Shown here piece by piece: positions 1-11,678 of a stretch of 64,000 nt of DNA. The notes under the pieces are model-generated. The model saw only the letters and a list, made by a program, of their open reading frames with translations. It was not told the origin of the DNA and made no database searches. Position numbers and translations under genes: made by a program. Location of the stretch: contig CABPZE010000007.1 of assembly GCA_902461815.1 (NCBI GenBank), forward strand, positions 1 to 64,000. The letters are read 5' to 3'. The stretch's first letter is position 1. Every line of letters starts with the position of its first letter. This DNA is from CAG-390 sp003523225. Lineage in GTDB: Bacteria > Bacillota > Clostridia > Oscillospirales > CAG-272.

Positions 1-74
1 CCCGGCGAGCCGTTCTGCGTTGCCGTAATGCGGCGCAGAAGCTGTGTTATTCTATAAAAGATACGGAGCGCAAA

Positions 75-713
75 ATGGCTGATATATTCGAGCTTTTCAA
101 GAAGATATCAAAAGAGGAGAAGAAGGAGACTTCCGCGCCTGTTTCGTGGATAATCGCCGGGCTTGGGAATCCCGGCAGGGACTACGAGATAACAAGGCAC
201 AACGCGGGCTTTCTCTGTATGGATGTGCTTTCCGACCGCTGCGGTGTACGGGTGGACAGGGCAAAATTCCACGCGCTGTGCGGCGAGGCGACGATATCAG
301 GTCAGCGCGTCTTGCTTATGAAGCCCATGACCATGATGAACTCCTCGGGCGAGGCGATACGCGAGGCGGCGGCGTTTTATAAAATTCCTCCCGAGCATAT
401 ACTTGTGCTGGTGGATGACATATATCTGCCCGTGGGGCATCTGCGGGTGCGTTCAAAAGGAAGCGCGGGCGGACACAACGGGCTTAAAAGCATAATTTAT
501 CAGCTTAATTCCGATAACTTCCCCCGTCTGCGCATCGGCGTCGGTGAAAAGCCGAATCCGGATATGGCGCTTATGGACTGGGTGCTTTCGCGCTTCAACG
601 CGGAGGATCGCGCGGCGCTTCTGCCCGCCTTTGAGGTTGCCTGCGACGGTTGTGAGATGATACTGGCGGGCGAGACCGAGCGCGCCATGCAGCACTGCAA
701 CAGTCACAGATGA
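75..713 (+). CDS. pth: Peptidyl-tRNA hydrolase
   Basis: Releases stalled peptidyl-tRNAs so the tRNA can be recycled; a cytosolic, normally essential enzyme. The 212-residue product has the family core: GLGNPG at about residue 30, the TRHNAGF block holding the catalytic His, KPMTMMNSSG, and the VDD...GSAGGHNGLKS region. The first 25 or so residues, charged and Lys/Glu-rich, extend beyond the usual start of the family. The ATG has a GGAG about 8 bases upstream; the frame stays open further upstream, but no better start is seen. mfd follows after 21 bases, a common pth-mfd order in Bacillota, so the two are probably co-transcribed. Confidence 0.96.
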   Translation: MADIFELFKKISKEEKKETSAPVSWIIAGLGNPGRDYEITRHNAGFLCMDVLSDRCGVRVDRAKFHALCGEATISGQRVLLMKPMTMMNSSGEAIREAAAFYKIPPEHILVLVDDIYLPVGHLRVRSKGSAGGHNGLKSIIYQLNSDNFPRLRIGVGEKPNPDMALMDWVLSRFNAEDRAALLPAFEVACDGCEMILAGETERAMQHCNSHR

Positions 714-734
714 CCAAATACCGATAGGATTCAG

Positions 735-4376
<3,642 letters not shown>

Positions 4377-4379
<3 letters not shown>

Positions 4380-4405
4380 ACAAACTCAATTTTAAGTTGT
4401 ATAAT
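4377..4405 (+). promoter_or_regulatory. Sigma-A-type promoter for the foldase gene
   Basis: TAGACA (4377-4382) and TATAAT (4400-4405) are separated by 17 bases. The -35 box overlaps the mfd stop codon. The foldase ATG lies about 39 bases past the -10. Confidence 0.6.
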
Positions 4406-4443
4406 ATTTATATATTTACTCGAACCGGCGGAGGAAACGGAAA

Positions 4444-5637
4444 ATGAAAAAAAGAAAGATCCTGAAGATATGTGCGGCGGCAATGGCGTTGCTGCTTGCG
4501 CTCCTGTGCATGGTTTCATGCTCCTCCCTCGGCTCTCCGGTCATGACCCTGGGTAAGACCGAGATAACGGGAAGCATGATAGAATTCTGGATGTCCCGTT
4601 ACAAGGCGCAGTTTGAGTATTCCTACGGTCAGGGGCTGAAGGAGGCTTACGGGCTTTCCTCGGTGGACAGCATCTGGAGCATTCGCGTCAGCGACGATTC
4701 GGCGCAGACCTATGACGATCTTTTCAGCTCATATATTTACGATAATGCGAAAACATATCTCTGTGCGCTTTATCTTTTTGACCAGTATGACCTTAAGCTC
4801 CCCTCATCGACGATAGAAAGCGTTGACGCGGTGATGGATGATTTCATCGAAAATCTTGCCGACGGAAGCAAAGCGGAATTCAATGCTATCCTTGCCGCCT
4901 ACGGCATCAACGCAAAGACACTGCGTGAGCTTTATCTCATTGACGAAAAGGTAAGCTATCTGCGTGAATACCTGTTCGGTACAAACGGGGTCGAGGCGGT
5001 GACGACACAGCAGATGGAGGATTACTATCAGAAAAACTTCGTCCGTATGAAGCAGATATGCGTGTTTGTAAATCAGCGTCCCAAGATGAACGAGGACGGA
5101 ACCTACGCTACCGACAGCTCGGGAAATATCGCGTACGTTGATATGACCTCCGAGGAGAATGTCGAGGCGCGCAAGAAGATCGCCGAGGCGATGGATAAGC
5201 TCGGGAGCGGCGGTGATTTTGAGACCGTGCTTTCGGAATACGACGAAAACAGTGCGGACGACGTTTATACCAACGGCATATACATGAGCGCCGAGTCCGC
5301 CTTCGGCAACGACGCCGATCTGCAGAAGATATACGAGGCGCTTTGCGATATGGAGGTGGGGGAGACACGACAGCTGGAGCTGACGAACACCCTGCACATC
5401 ATCAAGAAGTATGAGCTTGACCCCGGTGCGTATTCCAAGAGTGAAAACTCCGATTTCTTCCTCTATTACGATTCCGGAAGTATGTCGTATCAGCCGTTTA
5501 CTCAGTATGTCAAAACGCCGATATTCCTTGAATATATTGCCGATCGCCTTGAGCAGTATTCGTCCGACATAAAGATAGACGAGGAAGCGCTGAACGAGTA
5601 CAAAATAAGCAAGGTAAAGGCAAATTATAATTTCTGA
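4444..5637 (+). CDS. Lipoprotein foldase, SurA/PrsA-like parvulin
   Basis: Probable extracytoplasmic peptidyl-prolyl isomerase/chaperone that helps secreted proteins fold. The 397-residue product has a signal peptide with a Lys/Arg-rich start, a hydrophobic stretch, and a lipobox ending MVSC, so it should be lipid-anchored on the outer face of the membrane. Residues 30-190 resemble the helical SurA/PrsA N-terminal chaperone module. Residues of roughly 198-325 fit a divergent parvulin (PpiC-like) domain with VRMKQICVFV, a GGDFETVLSEY-like stretch and a VGE...LTNTLHIIK ending. A GGAGG precedes the ATG. The exact parvulin catalytic residues are not obvious, so it may act mainly as a chaperone. 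Confidence 0.8.
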   Translation: MKKRKILKICAAAMALLLALLCMVSCSSLGSPVMTLGKTEITGSMIEFWMSRYKAQFEYSYGQGLKEAYGLSSVDSIWSIRVSDDSAQTYDDLFSSYIYDNAKTYLCALYLFDQYDLKLPSSTIESVDAVMDDFIENLADGSKAEFNAILAAYGINAKTLRELYLIDEKVSYLREYLFGTNGVEAVTTQQMEDYYQKNFVRMKQICVFVNQRPKMNEDGTYATDSSGNIAYVDMTSEENVEARKKIAEAMDKLGSGGDFETVLSEYDENSADDVYTNGIYMSAESAFGNDADLQKIYEALCDMEVGETRQLELTNTLHIIKKYELDPGAYSKSENSDFFLYYDSGSMSYQPFTQYVKTPIFLEYIADRLEQYSSDIKIDEEALNEYKISKVKANYNF

Positions 5638-5655
5638 GCTTCCGCTGATATTTTT

Positions 5656-5682
5656 TCGCCGCCGGGCAATGCCCGGCGGCGA
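5656..5682 (+). terminator. GC-rich stem-loop after the foldase gene
   Basis: A perfect 12-bp inverted repeat with loop AAT sits 18 bases after the stop codon. A T run lies on its 5' side and not its 3' side, so on the plus strand it may stabilise the 3' end rather than act as a classical intrinsic terminator. Confidence 0.45.
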
Positions 5683-5715
5683 ACTCGATTTAACGGCGCG
5701 GACTTAAATTAGCTC

Positions 5716-5744
5716 TTGACAAATCCCGCGCGTTGTGATATACT
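5716..5744 (+). promoter_or_regulatory. Consensus promoter for the TPP riboswitch/thiT transcript
   Basis: TTGACA (5716-5721), 17-base spacer, TATACT (5739-5744). Transcription would begin near 5751, just before the riboswitch aptamer. Confidence 0.85.
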
Positions 5745-5762
5745 AACGCTTGCAATCGCATA

Positions 5763-5853
5763 GAAAATCGGGGGTGCTGGCGTATGCCGGCTGAGATGCC
5801 GAATGGCGAACCCTTTACCTGATACGGATAATACCGGCGTAGGTAGCATTTTC
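5763..5853 (+). ncRNA. TPP (THI-box) riboswitch aptamer
   Basis: Thiamine-pyrophosphate sensor. The conserved CTGAGA core (5791-5796), ACCTGAT (5818-5824) and GGATAATACCGGCGTAGG (5826-5843) are all present. The closing P1 stem is formed by GAAAAT (5763-5768) with ATTTTC (5848-5853). It lies between a consensus promoter and thiT, so it should switch off thiamine uptake when TPP is plentiful. Confidence 0.96.
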
Positions 5854-5875
5854 GCGGGGTTTTCTGCCCAAAAGA

Positions 5876-5920
5876 AACTGACCACCGGAGGTTTTCCGTG
5901 CGGTTAGTTTTTTATTTTTT
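5876..5920 (+). terminator. Intrinsic terminator of the TPP riboswitch
   Basis: The expression platform. AACTGACC-type bases at 5876-5888 pair with the segment at 5896-5909, followed by a run of T (5908-5920). The run ends immediately before the thiT ribosome site AGGAGG (5922-5927). This predicts transcriptional termination upon TPP binding. Confidence 0.85.
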
Positions 5921-5935
5921 CAGGAGGTCCTTTTC

Positions 5936-6538
5936 ATGAGCGTTATGAAAAAGGAACAGATCCATGCCATGACGGAAGGCGCCGTTATGGTTGCTGTGGC
6001 GACAGTGCTCAGCCTTATCCGCTTTATCAAGTTTCCGTTCGGCGGATCGGTAACGCTGCTTTCCATGTTTCCCATTATCCTTTACAGCATCCGCCGCGGT
6101 GTGAAAAAAGGTCTGTTCGCGTCATTTGTCTATGCCGTCCTTCAGCTGCTGCTTGAGATCGGCGAGATAATGACCTGGGGTCTTACTCCCGGCGTGCTTG
6201 TAGCCTGCTTCCTTTTGGATTACCTTATCCCCTTTACCCTTATCGGTCTGGGGGGATTGTTCCGTAAGAGCGGTTATGCCGGATGGCTTGGCGGTACGGC
6301 TTTTGTTATCGTGCTGCGCTTTGCCTCACATTACATCTCCGGAGTGTATCTCTGGCAGTCGGTCGGAGAAATACTCGGTCACAATTTCGCCTCTCCCTAC
6401 CTTTACAGCTTGGTCTACAACGGCGCATACATGGGTGTCGAGCTTATCATCACAATGATAGCCGCAGCTGTTTTCTTTGCCATTCCGCAGACCAAAAAGG
6501 TGCTGCTTCAGATGGGGCTTACCGAAAAGCTGATCTGA
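5936..6538 (+). CDS. thiT: Thiamine ECF transporter substrate-binding subunit ThiT
   Basis: The S component that binds thiamine in the membrane and hands it to a shared energizing module (EcfA1A2T, not encoded in this window). The 200-residue protein is almost entirely hydrophobic with about six membrane helices. It shows the ThiT pattern: an early EGAVMVAVATVLS helix, the FPFGGSVTLLSMFPI loop, and the later ASHYISGVYLW and YNGAYMGVELI segments that line the thiamine site in characterised ThiT. AGGAGG is 8 bases before the ATG. The TPP riboswitch directly upstream supports the assignment. Confidence 0.94.
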   Translation: MSVMKKEQIHAMTEGAVMVAVATVLSLIRFIKFPFGGSVTLLSMFPIILYSIRRGVKKGLFASFVYAVLQLLLEIGEIMTWGLTPGVLVACFLLDYLIPFTLIGLGGLFRKSGYAGWLGGTAFVIVLRFASHYISGVYLWQSVGEILGHNFASPYLYSLVYNGAYMGVELIITMIAAAVFFAIPQTKKVLLQMGLTEKLI

Positions 6539-6566
6539 GTTTCAGACACAGAAAAACCTATATAAA

Positions 6567-6605
6567 GATCCCGGTCTTTCCGTTTTTCGCGGAAGGACCG
6601 GGATC
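6567..6605. terminator. Bidirectional terminator between thiT and rnpB
   Basis: A long near-perfect inverted repeat (16 bases per arm, loop of about 7) lies between the convergent thiT and rnpB genes. A/T-rich flanks follow on both sides, so it probably ends both transcripts. Confidence 0.7.
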
Positions 6606-6667
6606 GGTTTATAATTAAAAAGTGCCGCTACAGTAAAGCGGTAATGGCGCGGGTCGGTATGAAAAAT

Positions 6668-7031
6668 GCAACTCTGCCTGTAAGCCGGGTTCTGTCTTGG
6701 ACGACCATCTGTCTTTGCGTCCCGTCGCCGGAACGCTCCACGGCTTTTCGCCGTGTGCCACCCGGGGATATGTGTCGGGCAAACGATCCCCATGCGGTGT
6801 TGCTTCGGATAGGGTTTACAGCGGACCCGTGTTACCACGGGAACTGGTGAGCTCTTACCTCGCCTTTCCACCCTTGCCGCCGCCCAAAGGCGGCGGCGGT
6901 TTATTTCTGTTGCACTTTCCCGGCAGTCGCCTGCGGCTGACGTTATCAGCTATCCTGCCCTGTGAAGCCCGGACTTTCCTCACGGTATGACCTTTCGGCA
7001 TGATACCGCGCGGCCGTCCGGCAGAGTTGCG
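6668..7031 (-). ncRNA. rnpB: RNase P catalytic RNA
   Basis: The ribozyme that trims the 5' leader of tRNA precursors. Read on the minus strand, the 5' part holds the conserved GAGGAAAGTCCGGGCTTC (complement of about 6963-6980). The 3' end holds the ACAGAACCCGGCTTACAG block (complement of about 6678-6695). Other helices, including a GC-rich hairpin complementary to 6880-6899, lie between. The 5' end is set by the promoter (TSS near 7031). The 3' end is approximate. Confidence 0.95.
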
Positions 7032-7037
7032 GCTATT

Positions 7038-7066
7038 ATTATAGCATTCCCCGGCGTCTTTGTCAA
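7038..7066 (-). promoter_or_regulatory. Consensus promoter of rnpB
   Basis: On the minus strand, TTGACA (complement of 7061-7066) and TATAAT (complement of 7038-7043) are separated by exactly 17 bases, about 7 bases before the predicted RNA start. Confidence 0.9.
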
Positions 7067-7093
7067 GCGCCGGGGATGTGGCTTTTGGACGGC

Positions 7094-8065
7094 TTATCTG
7101 ACGATTCCCTTGGTGCAGAGCCACTCCGACCACTGGCGGTAGTATTTGCCGTACACGTGTACGCCGTCGCCGCTGTACGGAGCGGTAAGAGCGTGGTTTT
7201 CATCGTCGAAAAATTCGTTTATGTCAATGTAGTAGGTCTTTCTGTAATCCGCACGCGCGGCAATTCCGGCGTTCACCTGATCTATCTTTTCATTGGAAAT
7301 GAACTTGTTCACCCGATTGTCCGAGTATTCCTTTGTAACGTGCAGGTTGGCGCAGAGGAATATAAGGGCGTCCGGCTGGTATTGGCGAACCATGTCGGCA
7401 AGATAGCCGATGTTTGCGACGATGTTCTTTACATAGTCGCCCATTTCATTGATTCTCAGCATGATATATATCTTGCCGTATTTTCTCTCAGCAAGCAGCG
7501 CCGCCAGCGTGGTCTTGCCGTATTTGGTCTTGATGCCGGATGCGTCAACGCCGGAGGTGTATTCATATTCACCACGCATGGCGTAGCCTGCGATCATGCC
7601 GGAGGTGCAGAAGAAGGTGGCGTTTTTAAGATTGCCCACGCTGTAATCCCTCAGCCCCACGGTGCGCGAGTCGCCGATGAACAGCGCGTCGTCAAAGTAG
7701 GAAAGATCAACGGTGGTGAAGCCGTCAAACACCGGCGCGGGAGCTGTCGTCTCGGGCGCGGAGGTGACGGGCGGCTGAAGTGTGGTTTCGGGGGGCAGCT
7801 CCGATGAGGAATCGGGGGACTGCGAGGTGATGTCTCCGTCAGGGGACGAGGTTACGTCAGGCGAGGAGGTCTCGCCCGGCGTCTCGGTGGTGTCAGGGAT
7901 ATACGTCGTTACATCCGGGATACCGGTGCTTTCCGGCGCGTCAAAGCTCTCCTCCGGCTTCCAGAGCCCGTATGTGTCGCCGATCGACTTGATGGCGAAC
8001 GGATATGCAACGGCTATTCCCGCCGCAAATATAAGTAATGTTGCAATAGGTTTTAACTTTTTCAT
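7094..8065 (-). CDS. Membrane-anchored SGNH hydrolase partner of the MBOAT protein
   Basis: Likely an extracytoplasmic acyl-transferase or esterase working with the MBOAT protein encoded just upstream. The 323 residues comprise an N-terminal membrane anchor (about 6-25), a Ser/Thr/Pro/Glu-rich linker (about 38-115) and an SGNH-type catalytic domain. That domain carries FIGDSRTVG near residue 128 (block I), LRINEMG as the likely Asn block, and SGDGVHVYG near residue 300 carrying the Asp and His. It starts 17 bases after the MBOAT stop, so the pair forms an operon. By analogy with AlgI/AlgX- or PatA/PatB-type pairs, the target would be a surface polysaccharide or peptidoglycan. The substrate cannot be told from sequence. 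Confidence 0.82.
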   Translation of the reverse strand: MKKLKPIATLLIFAAGIAVAYPFAIKSIGDTYGLWKPEESFDAPESTGIPDVTTYIPDTTETPGETSSPDVTSSPDGDITSQSPDSSSELPPETTLQPPVTSAPETTAPAPVFDGFTTVDLSYFDDALFIGDSRTVGLRDYSVGNLKNATFFCTSGMIAGYAMRGEYEYTSGVDASGIKTKYGKTTLAALLAERKYGKIYIMLRINEMGDYVKNIVANIGYLADMVRQYQPDALIFLCANLHVTKEYSDNRVNKFISNEKIDQVNAGIAARADYRKTYYIDINEFFDDENHALTAPYSGDGVHVYGKYYRQWSEWLCTKGIVR

Positions 8066-8082
8066 GTGATATCAGTCCGTTC

Positions 8083-9495
8083 TCAGAAATTTCCATACAT
8101 GAAGGGGTCTCCGGCGCTCCGGCAGAGAAAGAATACCGATACGCACAGCACTCCAAGCAATATTATGTCGCCGACAAGAGTTTTATTCAGACGGTTCTTT
8201 ATCAGCCTGGGCAGGGAAGTACAGCAGACGATACCGAGCAGGATGTAAACTCCGTACTGAGCGGCGTAGGCAAGCCAGTCGCCCTGCACGGCAAAGACCT
8301 CCCCCTGCGGGAGAAACGGAAAGAGACGGCAGAAGAATATTCCGAGCTTTTGCAGGTCGGTAACGGCAAATACCGTCCAGCTGAGCGGTATCACCGCCGC
8401 CATATAAATGTGACCGACAACAGGGTGGGCTTCAAGCTGCTTACCGTAGATGAATTTTTCCGCCGTGATGATGAGGAAAAGCACAAGTCCCCAGATTATG
8501 AAGTTAAGCGACGCACCGTGCCACATTCCGGTAAAGAGCCAGACGACAAGGAGATTGAAAACAGTGCGCCATGCGCCGCAGCGGCTGCCGCCGAGCGGTA
8601 TGTAGATGTATTTTTTGAACCACCGGTTGAGCGTGATGTGCCAGCGCCGCCAGAAGTCACTCATGCTGAGCGAAAGGTAAGGCTCGCGGAAGTTTTCTGG
8701 GATATCAAAGCCCATCATTTTTCCCGTTCCCATAGCCATCAGCGAATATCCGAAAAAGTCAAAATAAATGTAAAGGGAATACGCGATGACGGAAAGCCAC
8801 GCAAGCGGTGAGGAGATGCTGTCGTATCCCAGTCCCGCGACCCGTGACCACATGGCGGAGAGGTTGTTGGCGAGAATTGCCTTCAGCCCGAGTCCGGCAA
8901 TGAATATCCGCGCGCCGTCCGCAAAGCCGTCAAGGGTGTAGCTGCGAGCATGCAGCTGCTCGCGCATTTCGGAGTATTCGGTTATAGGACCGGCAACAAG
9001 GCAGGGGAACATACACATAAAGACCGAAAAATCAAGCGGCGAGCGTTCGGCGGGGCAGTCGCCGCGGCACACGTCCGCAAGGTAGGAGACGGCGCGGAAG
9101 GCGTAAAAGCTAAGCCCCATCGGGAGAATGAGCCCCGAGGTATTGAAACTGACGCTGAAGGGAAGTATTGCGGAGAGCAGATTGCCGAGTCCGCCGAACA
9201 GCGACTCTGCGTACTTGAACAGAAACAGACTTCCGATGTTTATTACCGCGCCGATTGAGACCCATATCCTTCCGCGTCGCGGGAAAAAGTCGATAAGAAG
9301 CCCAAGCGCGTAATTTGCCACGGTAAGCGCTGCAAGTATTATCAGAAAGGCGGGATGCTTGTAGGTTCCGACGGCATAAAATATTACGCTGCCGATAAAA
9401 ACCGCGGCGTTCCGGAAACGCGACGGTAACAGATAATATATTATAAAAAATACAGGGAAAAACAAAAAAATAAATTCAAGGCTGCTGAAATTCAC
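8083..9495 (-). CDS. MBOAT-family O-acyltransferase (AlgI/DltB-like)
   Basis: A polytopic membrane protein that passes acyl (usually acetyl) groups across the membrane for O-acylation of a surface polymer. The 470 residues include many membrane helices, the conserved DFWRRWHITL...YIPLGG block and the WHGASLNFIIWG block holding the family's catalytic His. The start is GTG at 9495, with AAGGAG 6 bases upstream. Neither dlt genes nor alginate genes are nearby, so the general AlgI-type name is safer than a specific one. It forms a two-gene unit with the SGNH protein. Confidence 0.9.
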   Translation of the reverse strand: MNFSSLEFIFLFFPVFFIIYYLLPSRFRNAAVFIGSVIFYAVGTYKHPAFLIILAALTVANYALGLLIDFFPRRGRIWVSIGAVINIGSLFLFKYAESLFGGLGNLLSAILPFSVSFNTSGLILPMGLSFYAFRAVSYLADVCRGDCPAERSPLDFSVFMCMFPCLVAGPITEYSEMREQLHARSYTLDGFADGARIFIAGLGLKAILANNLSAMWSRVAGLGYDSISSPLAWLSVIAYSLYIYFDFFGYSLMAMGTGKMMGFDIPENFREPYLSLSMSDFWRRWHITLNRWFKKYIYIPLGGSRCGAWRTVFNLLVVWLFTGMWHGASLNFIIWGLVLFLIITAEKFIYGKQLEAHPVVGHIYMAAVIPLSWTVFAVTDLQKLGIFFCRLFPFLPQGEVFAVQGDWLAYAAQYGVYILLGIVCCTSLPRLIKNRLNKTLVGDIILLGVLCVSVFFLCRSAGDPFMYGNF

Positions 9496-9556
9496 AACTG
9501 ACTCCTTATGTGCGGGGACGGCGCTGCCGCTCCGTGGTGAGAAAAAGCAAAAGGAA

Positions 9557-9599
9557 GCAAAAAACGCATAAAAAATTATTCAAAGGGGCGTTTTTTTGC
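9557..9599. repeat. A/T-rich inverted repeat in the divergent MBOAT/tRNA-Leu gap
   Basis: GCAAAAAACGC (9557-9567) and GCGTTTTTTTGC (9588-9599) can pair around a 20-base loop. No gene ends here on either strand, so its role is unclear; it could be a leader structure for the MBOAT transcript. Confidence 0.35.
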
Positions 9600-9610
9600 A
9601 TTCGGGGTTA

Positions 9611-9639
9611 TTGACAAAAGAAAAAAAGCGTGATATAAT
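9611..9639 (+). promoter_or_regulatory. Consensus promoter of tRNA-Leu
   Basis: TTGACA (9611-9616), 17-base spacer, TATAAT (9634-9639), about 35 bases before the tRNA. Confidence 0.88.
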
Positions 9640-9673
9640 ATCAAAGTCGTCGGTTGACGGCACAATTCAATAT

Positions 9674-9760
9674 GCGGGTATGGCGGAATTGGCAGACGCG
9701 CTAGATTCAGGTTCTAGTCGGGGCAACTCGGTGGAGGTTCAAGTCCTCTTACCCGCACCA
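9674..9760 (+). tRNA. tRNA-Leu (anticodon CAG)
   Basis: Eighty-seven bases including an encoded CCA end. The acceptor stem pairs GCGGGTA with TACCCGC, the anticodon stem CTAGA with TCTAG around loop TTCAGGT (anticodon CAG, reading CUG), and the T arm carries GGTTCAAGTCC. The long variable arm (near CGGGGCAACTCGGT) fits a class II leucine tRNA. Confidence 0.96.
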
Positions 9761-9766
9761 GTCGAT

Positions 9767-9804
9767 AGTCCCTTACGCATAAGCGTCGGGGGCTTTCTTC
9801 TTTT
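9767..9804 (+). terminator. Terminator of tRNA-Leu
   Basis: AGTCCCTTACGC (9767-9778) pairs with the segment at 9783-9793 around a short loop, followed by a T-rich tail. Confidence 0.65.
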
Positions 9805-10013
9805 CCGCTCCCGCCGCGCACCGGCACCTTTTGGGTGCACCCTGCTCCGGGGGCTTTTTGTTTTACGGCGCGCGTCACATAGTTACTTTTAATTATATCT
9901 CAAATACTCCGACGCCGCAAGTCCTTTTCGTAAAAACGCGATGAAAAAAACGGGAAATTCATATCTTCATCGGGATGTGCCCGTAATCTCCGAGGCGCGT
10001 CGCCTCCTCATGC

Positions 10014-10042
10014 TTGACAGAGCCGACGCCGGAGGATATAAT
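10014..10042 (+). promoter_or_regulatory. Consensus promoter reading toward a minus-strand gene
   Basis: TTGACA (10014-10019) and TATAAT (10037-10042) with a 17-base spacer. No plus-strand gene follows. The transcript would run antisense into the 3' end of the peptidase gene at 10087-10809. The rest of the 9805-10086 gap holds nothing else recognised. Confidence 0.6.
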
Positions 10043-10086
10043 TAAGTAAACAAAAATAATATATGTATTTGCGCGGAGTCGTGAGC

Positions 10087-10809
10087 TTACCTTTTGCCGG
10101 TGCAGCGGATATATTCCGAGTACATCCGGCGCGTAAGCTCATAAAGCGTAAACAGGGTATCGCTTATCATGCTTATTTCAAACGGTGCGCAGAATTCCCT
10201 GAAGTCAGCCTTGTCTTTTGGCATGCGATACATACATCCGCGTATATCGCCGGAATAGACAAGAGAAGCGCCCGCGCACTCCGAAAGCATTGAATAAATA
10301 TCATCGGGGCGGCAGTGATATGCAGGCGCGGGTAAGGAAATACATGACCTGTCGAGCAGTGCCGCCACAAATTCGGAGCAGGAAAATGCCTTGTGCGTCC
10401 GGAATCCGCCCGTAAGCGGGTAGCTTGCGACCGAAAGCAGATTGTACATATAATCATGGTCGGCAAGTATCTGCCTTACTGTTTGTTTTATCCGTTCGTA
10501 TTCTTCGTCGCTTACCCTTACGGCAAACACCGCCGTCGGAACGGGGGCGTTCCCGCCAAGCGTATAGCGGCTGAGGTATTCATGCACAATGCCTCCGACA
10601 AAAGGGGTGCGGTATTTAAGGCGGGCAAAGGAGTAGGTATGTATAAGCTGAGCGTCAAAGGCAATCGAGGCGTGGTTGAATTTTGTTCCGCCGAAGGCGC
10701 GTATGATGCTTGGAATAAGACCGTTGGTCTGAGTCAGTATCACAAAGATAAACCGGTCGCCGCCGGGAAAGTTACGGCTTGCGGTGCATGGCACAGGCAT
10801 ACTGTTCAT
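10087..10809 (-). CDS. Permuted papain-like (YiiX/NlpC-P60-type) cysteine hydrolase
   Basis: The 240-residue cytosolic-looking protein has a His in FNHASIAFD (near residue 45) and a Cys in FSCSEFVAALL (near residue 145), with a downstream acidic/polar region. This order (His before Cys) matches the permuted NlpC/P60-like YiiX/YaeF group. No signal peptide is seen. Substrate and biological role are unknown; relatives are linked to cleaving amide bonds in cell-wall or lipid substrates. No strong ribosome site precedes the ATG at 10809, so the start is uncertain, and a second Met lies 3 codons in. It appears monocistronic, with its own promoter at 10933-10961. Confidence 0.65.
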   Translation of the reverse strand: MNSMPVPCTASRNFPGGDRFIFVILTQTNGLIPSIIRAFGGTKFNHASIAFDAQLIHTYSFARLKYRTPFVGGIVHEYLSRYTLGGNAPVPTAVFAVRVSDEEYERIKQTVRQILADHDYMYNLLSVASYPLTGGFRTHKAFSCSEFVAALLDRSCISLPAPAYHCRPDDIYSMLSECAGASLVYSGDIRGCMYRMPKDKADFREFCAPFEISMISDTLFTLYELTRRMYSEYIRCTGKR

Positions 10810-10932
10810 TTTTATGACCGTAGCTTCCGCCCGGCGAAAGCTCCCTTTCGATGGTTATAAGGAAATACTGTCCCGGCAGTATCGCGCCATGCTTCTGGCG
10901 ACGAAAGGCTGCCGCGTCCGTGCGACTATAAT

Positions 10933-10961
10933 ATTATATCTCAAAGCGCGTCGATATGCAA
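10933..10961 (-). promoter_or_regulatory. Promoter of the papain-like hydrolase gene
   Basis: Minus-strand TTGCAT (complement of 10956-10961) and TATAAT (complement of 10933-10938) with 17 bases between. It implies a leader of about 115 bases before the ATG. Confidence 0.6.
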
Positions 10962-11120
10962 GTGTCGGACTGAAAAGAGAGTGAAAAGGTTTTGAATTAT
11001 TCCGATTTTTCCCGGTTTTAAGCGAAAAAACGCGCGTGAGTGCAATATCCGCGCAAAAAAACGTACATTCAGCGTGAGGGGCATTTGCGCGGTCAATGTA
11101 AAAGAGAGGGGGAGGAGTGC

Positions 11121-11678
11121 TTGGAGGATGAGGCAATCATCGGGCTGTTTTTCGGAAGAGACGAGTCGGCTCTCGGCGAGCTTCAACAGAAGTACGGGCG
11201 GATGCTTGATTCAATAGCCCGCGGCATAACGGGAGACGAGCTTGACGCCGAGGAGTGCGTCAACGATACATATCTTGCCGCGTGGCGGCAGATACCGCCT
11301 GACAGACCGCAAAATCTTCCGGCATATCTTTGCCGTATAGTCCGCAATCTTTCCTGCCATGTGCTTGATCGCCGCCGGGCGCAGAAGCGGACGGCAGAGC
11401 TGTTGCCGCTGACAGACGAGCTGGCGGAGGTGCTGCCCTCCGGCGAGAGCGTTTCGGCATCTCTTGAGGCGCGTGAGCTTTCGGCTGCCATCGACCGTTT
11501 TCTGCGCACCCTGTCCGCGGAGGCGCGCATGGTGTTTGTTCGCAGATATTTTTACGCCGACACGGTAGCCGCGATTTCAGAGCTTACCGGTATGAGCGAA
11601 TCAAAAATAACCTCGGCACTTTTCCGGACGCGTAAAAAGCTGCGGTCGTACCTTGAAAGTGAGGGATTTTACCTGTGA
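11121..11678 (+). CDS. ECF-type RNA polymerase sigma factor
   Basis: A small sigma-70 family factor that would direct RNA polymerase to a limited regulon. TTG at 11121 is chosen because GGAGG lies 5 bases upstream and it begins at the family's usual N terminus (185 residues). An ATG 27 codons earlier would add a basic tail with no ribosome site. Region 2 spans about residues 10-75 (DAEECVNDTYLAAWR, RIVRNLSCHVLDRRRAQKR). Region 4, about 120-180, has a helix-turn-helix ending SESKITSALFRTRKKLRSYL. The stop overlaps the start of the next gene by 4 bases, typical of a sigma/anti-sigma pair. Confidence 0.88.
   Translation: MEDEAIIGLFFGRDESALGELQQKYGRMLDSIARGITGDELDAEECVNDTYLAAWRQIPPDRPQNLPAYLCRIVRNLSCHVLDRRRAQKRTAELLPLTDELAEVLPSGESVSASLEARELSAAIDRFLRTLSAEARMVFVRRYFYADTVAAISELTGMSESKITSALFRTRKKLRSYLESEGFYL

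Noticed and set aside
1..57. Possible 3' end of an upstream gene (frame 1 ends TAA at 55-57)
   Set aside because: Only 18 codons are visible and none of the sequence is recognisable; chance open frame cannot be excluded.
9596..9892. Open frame of about 98 codons across tRNA-Leu
   Set aside because: It overlaps a certain tRNA gene and its terminator.
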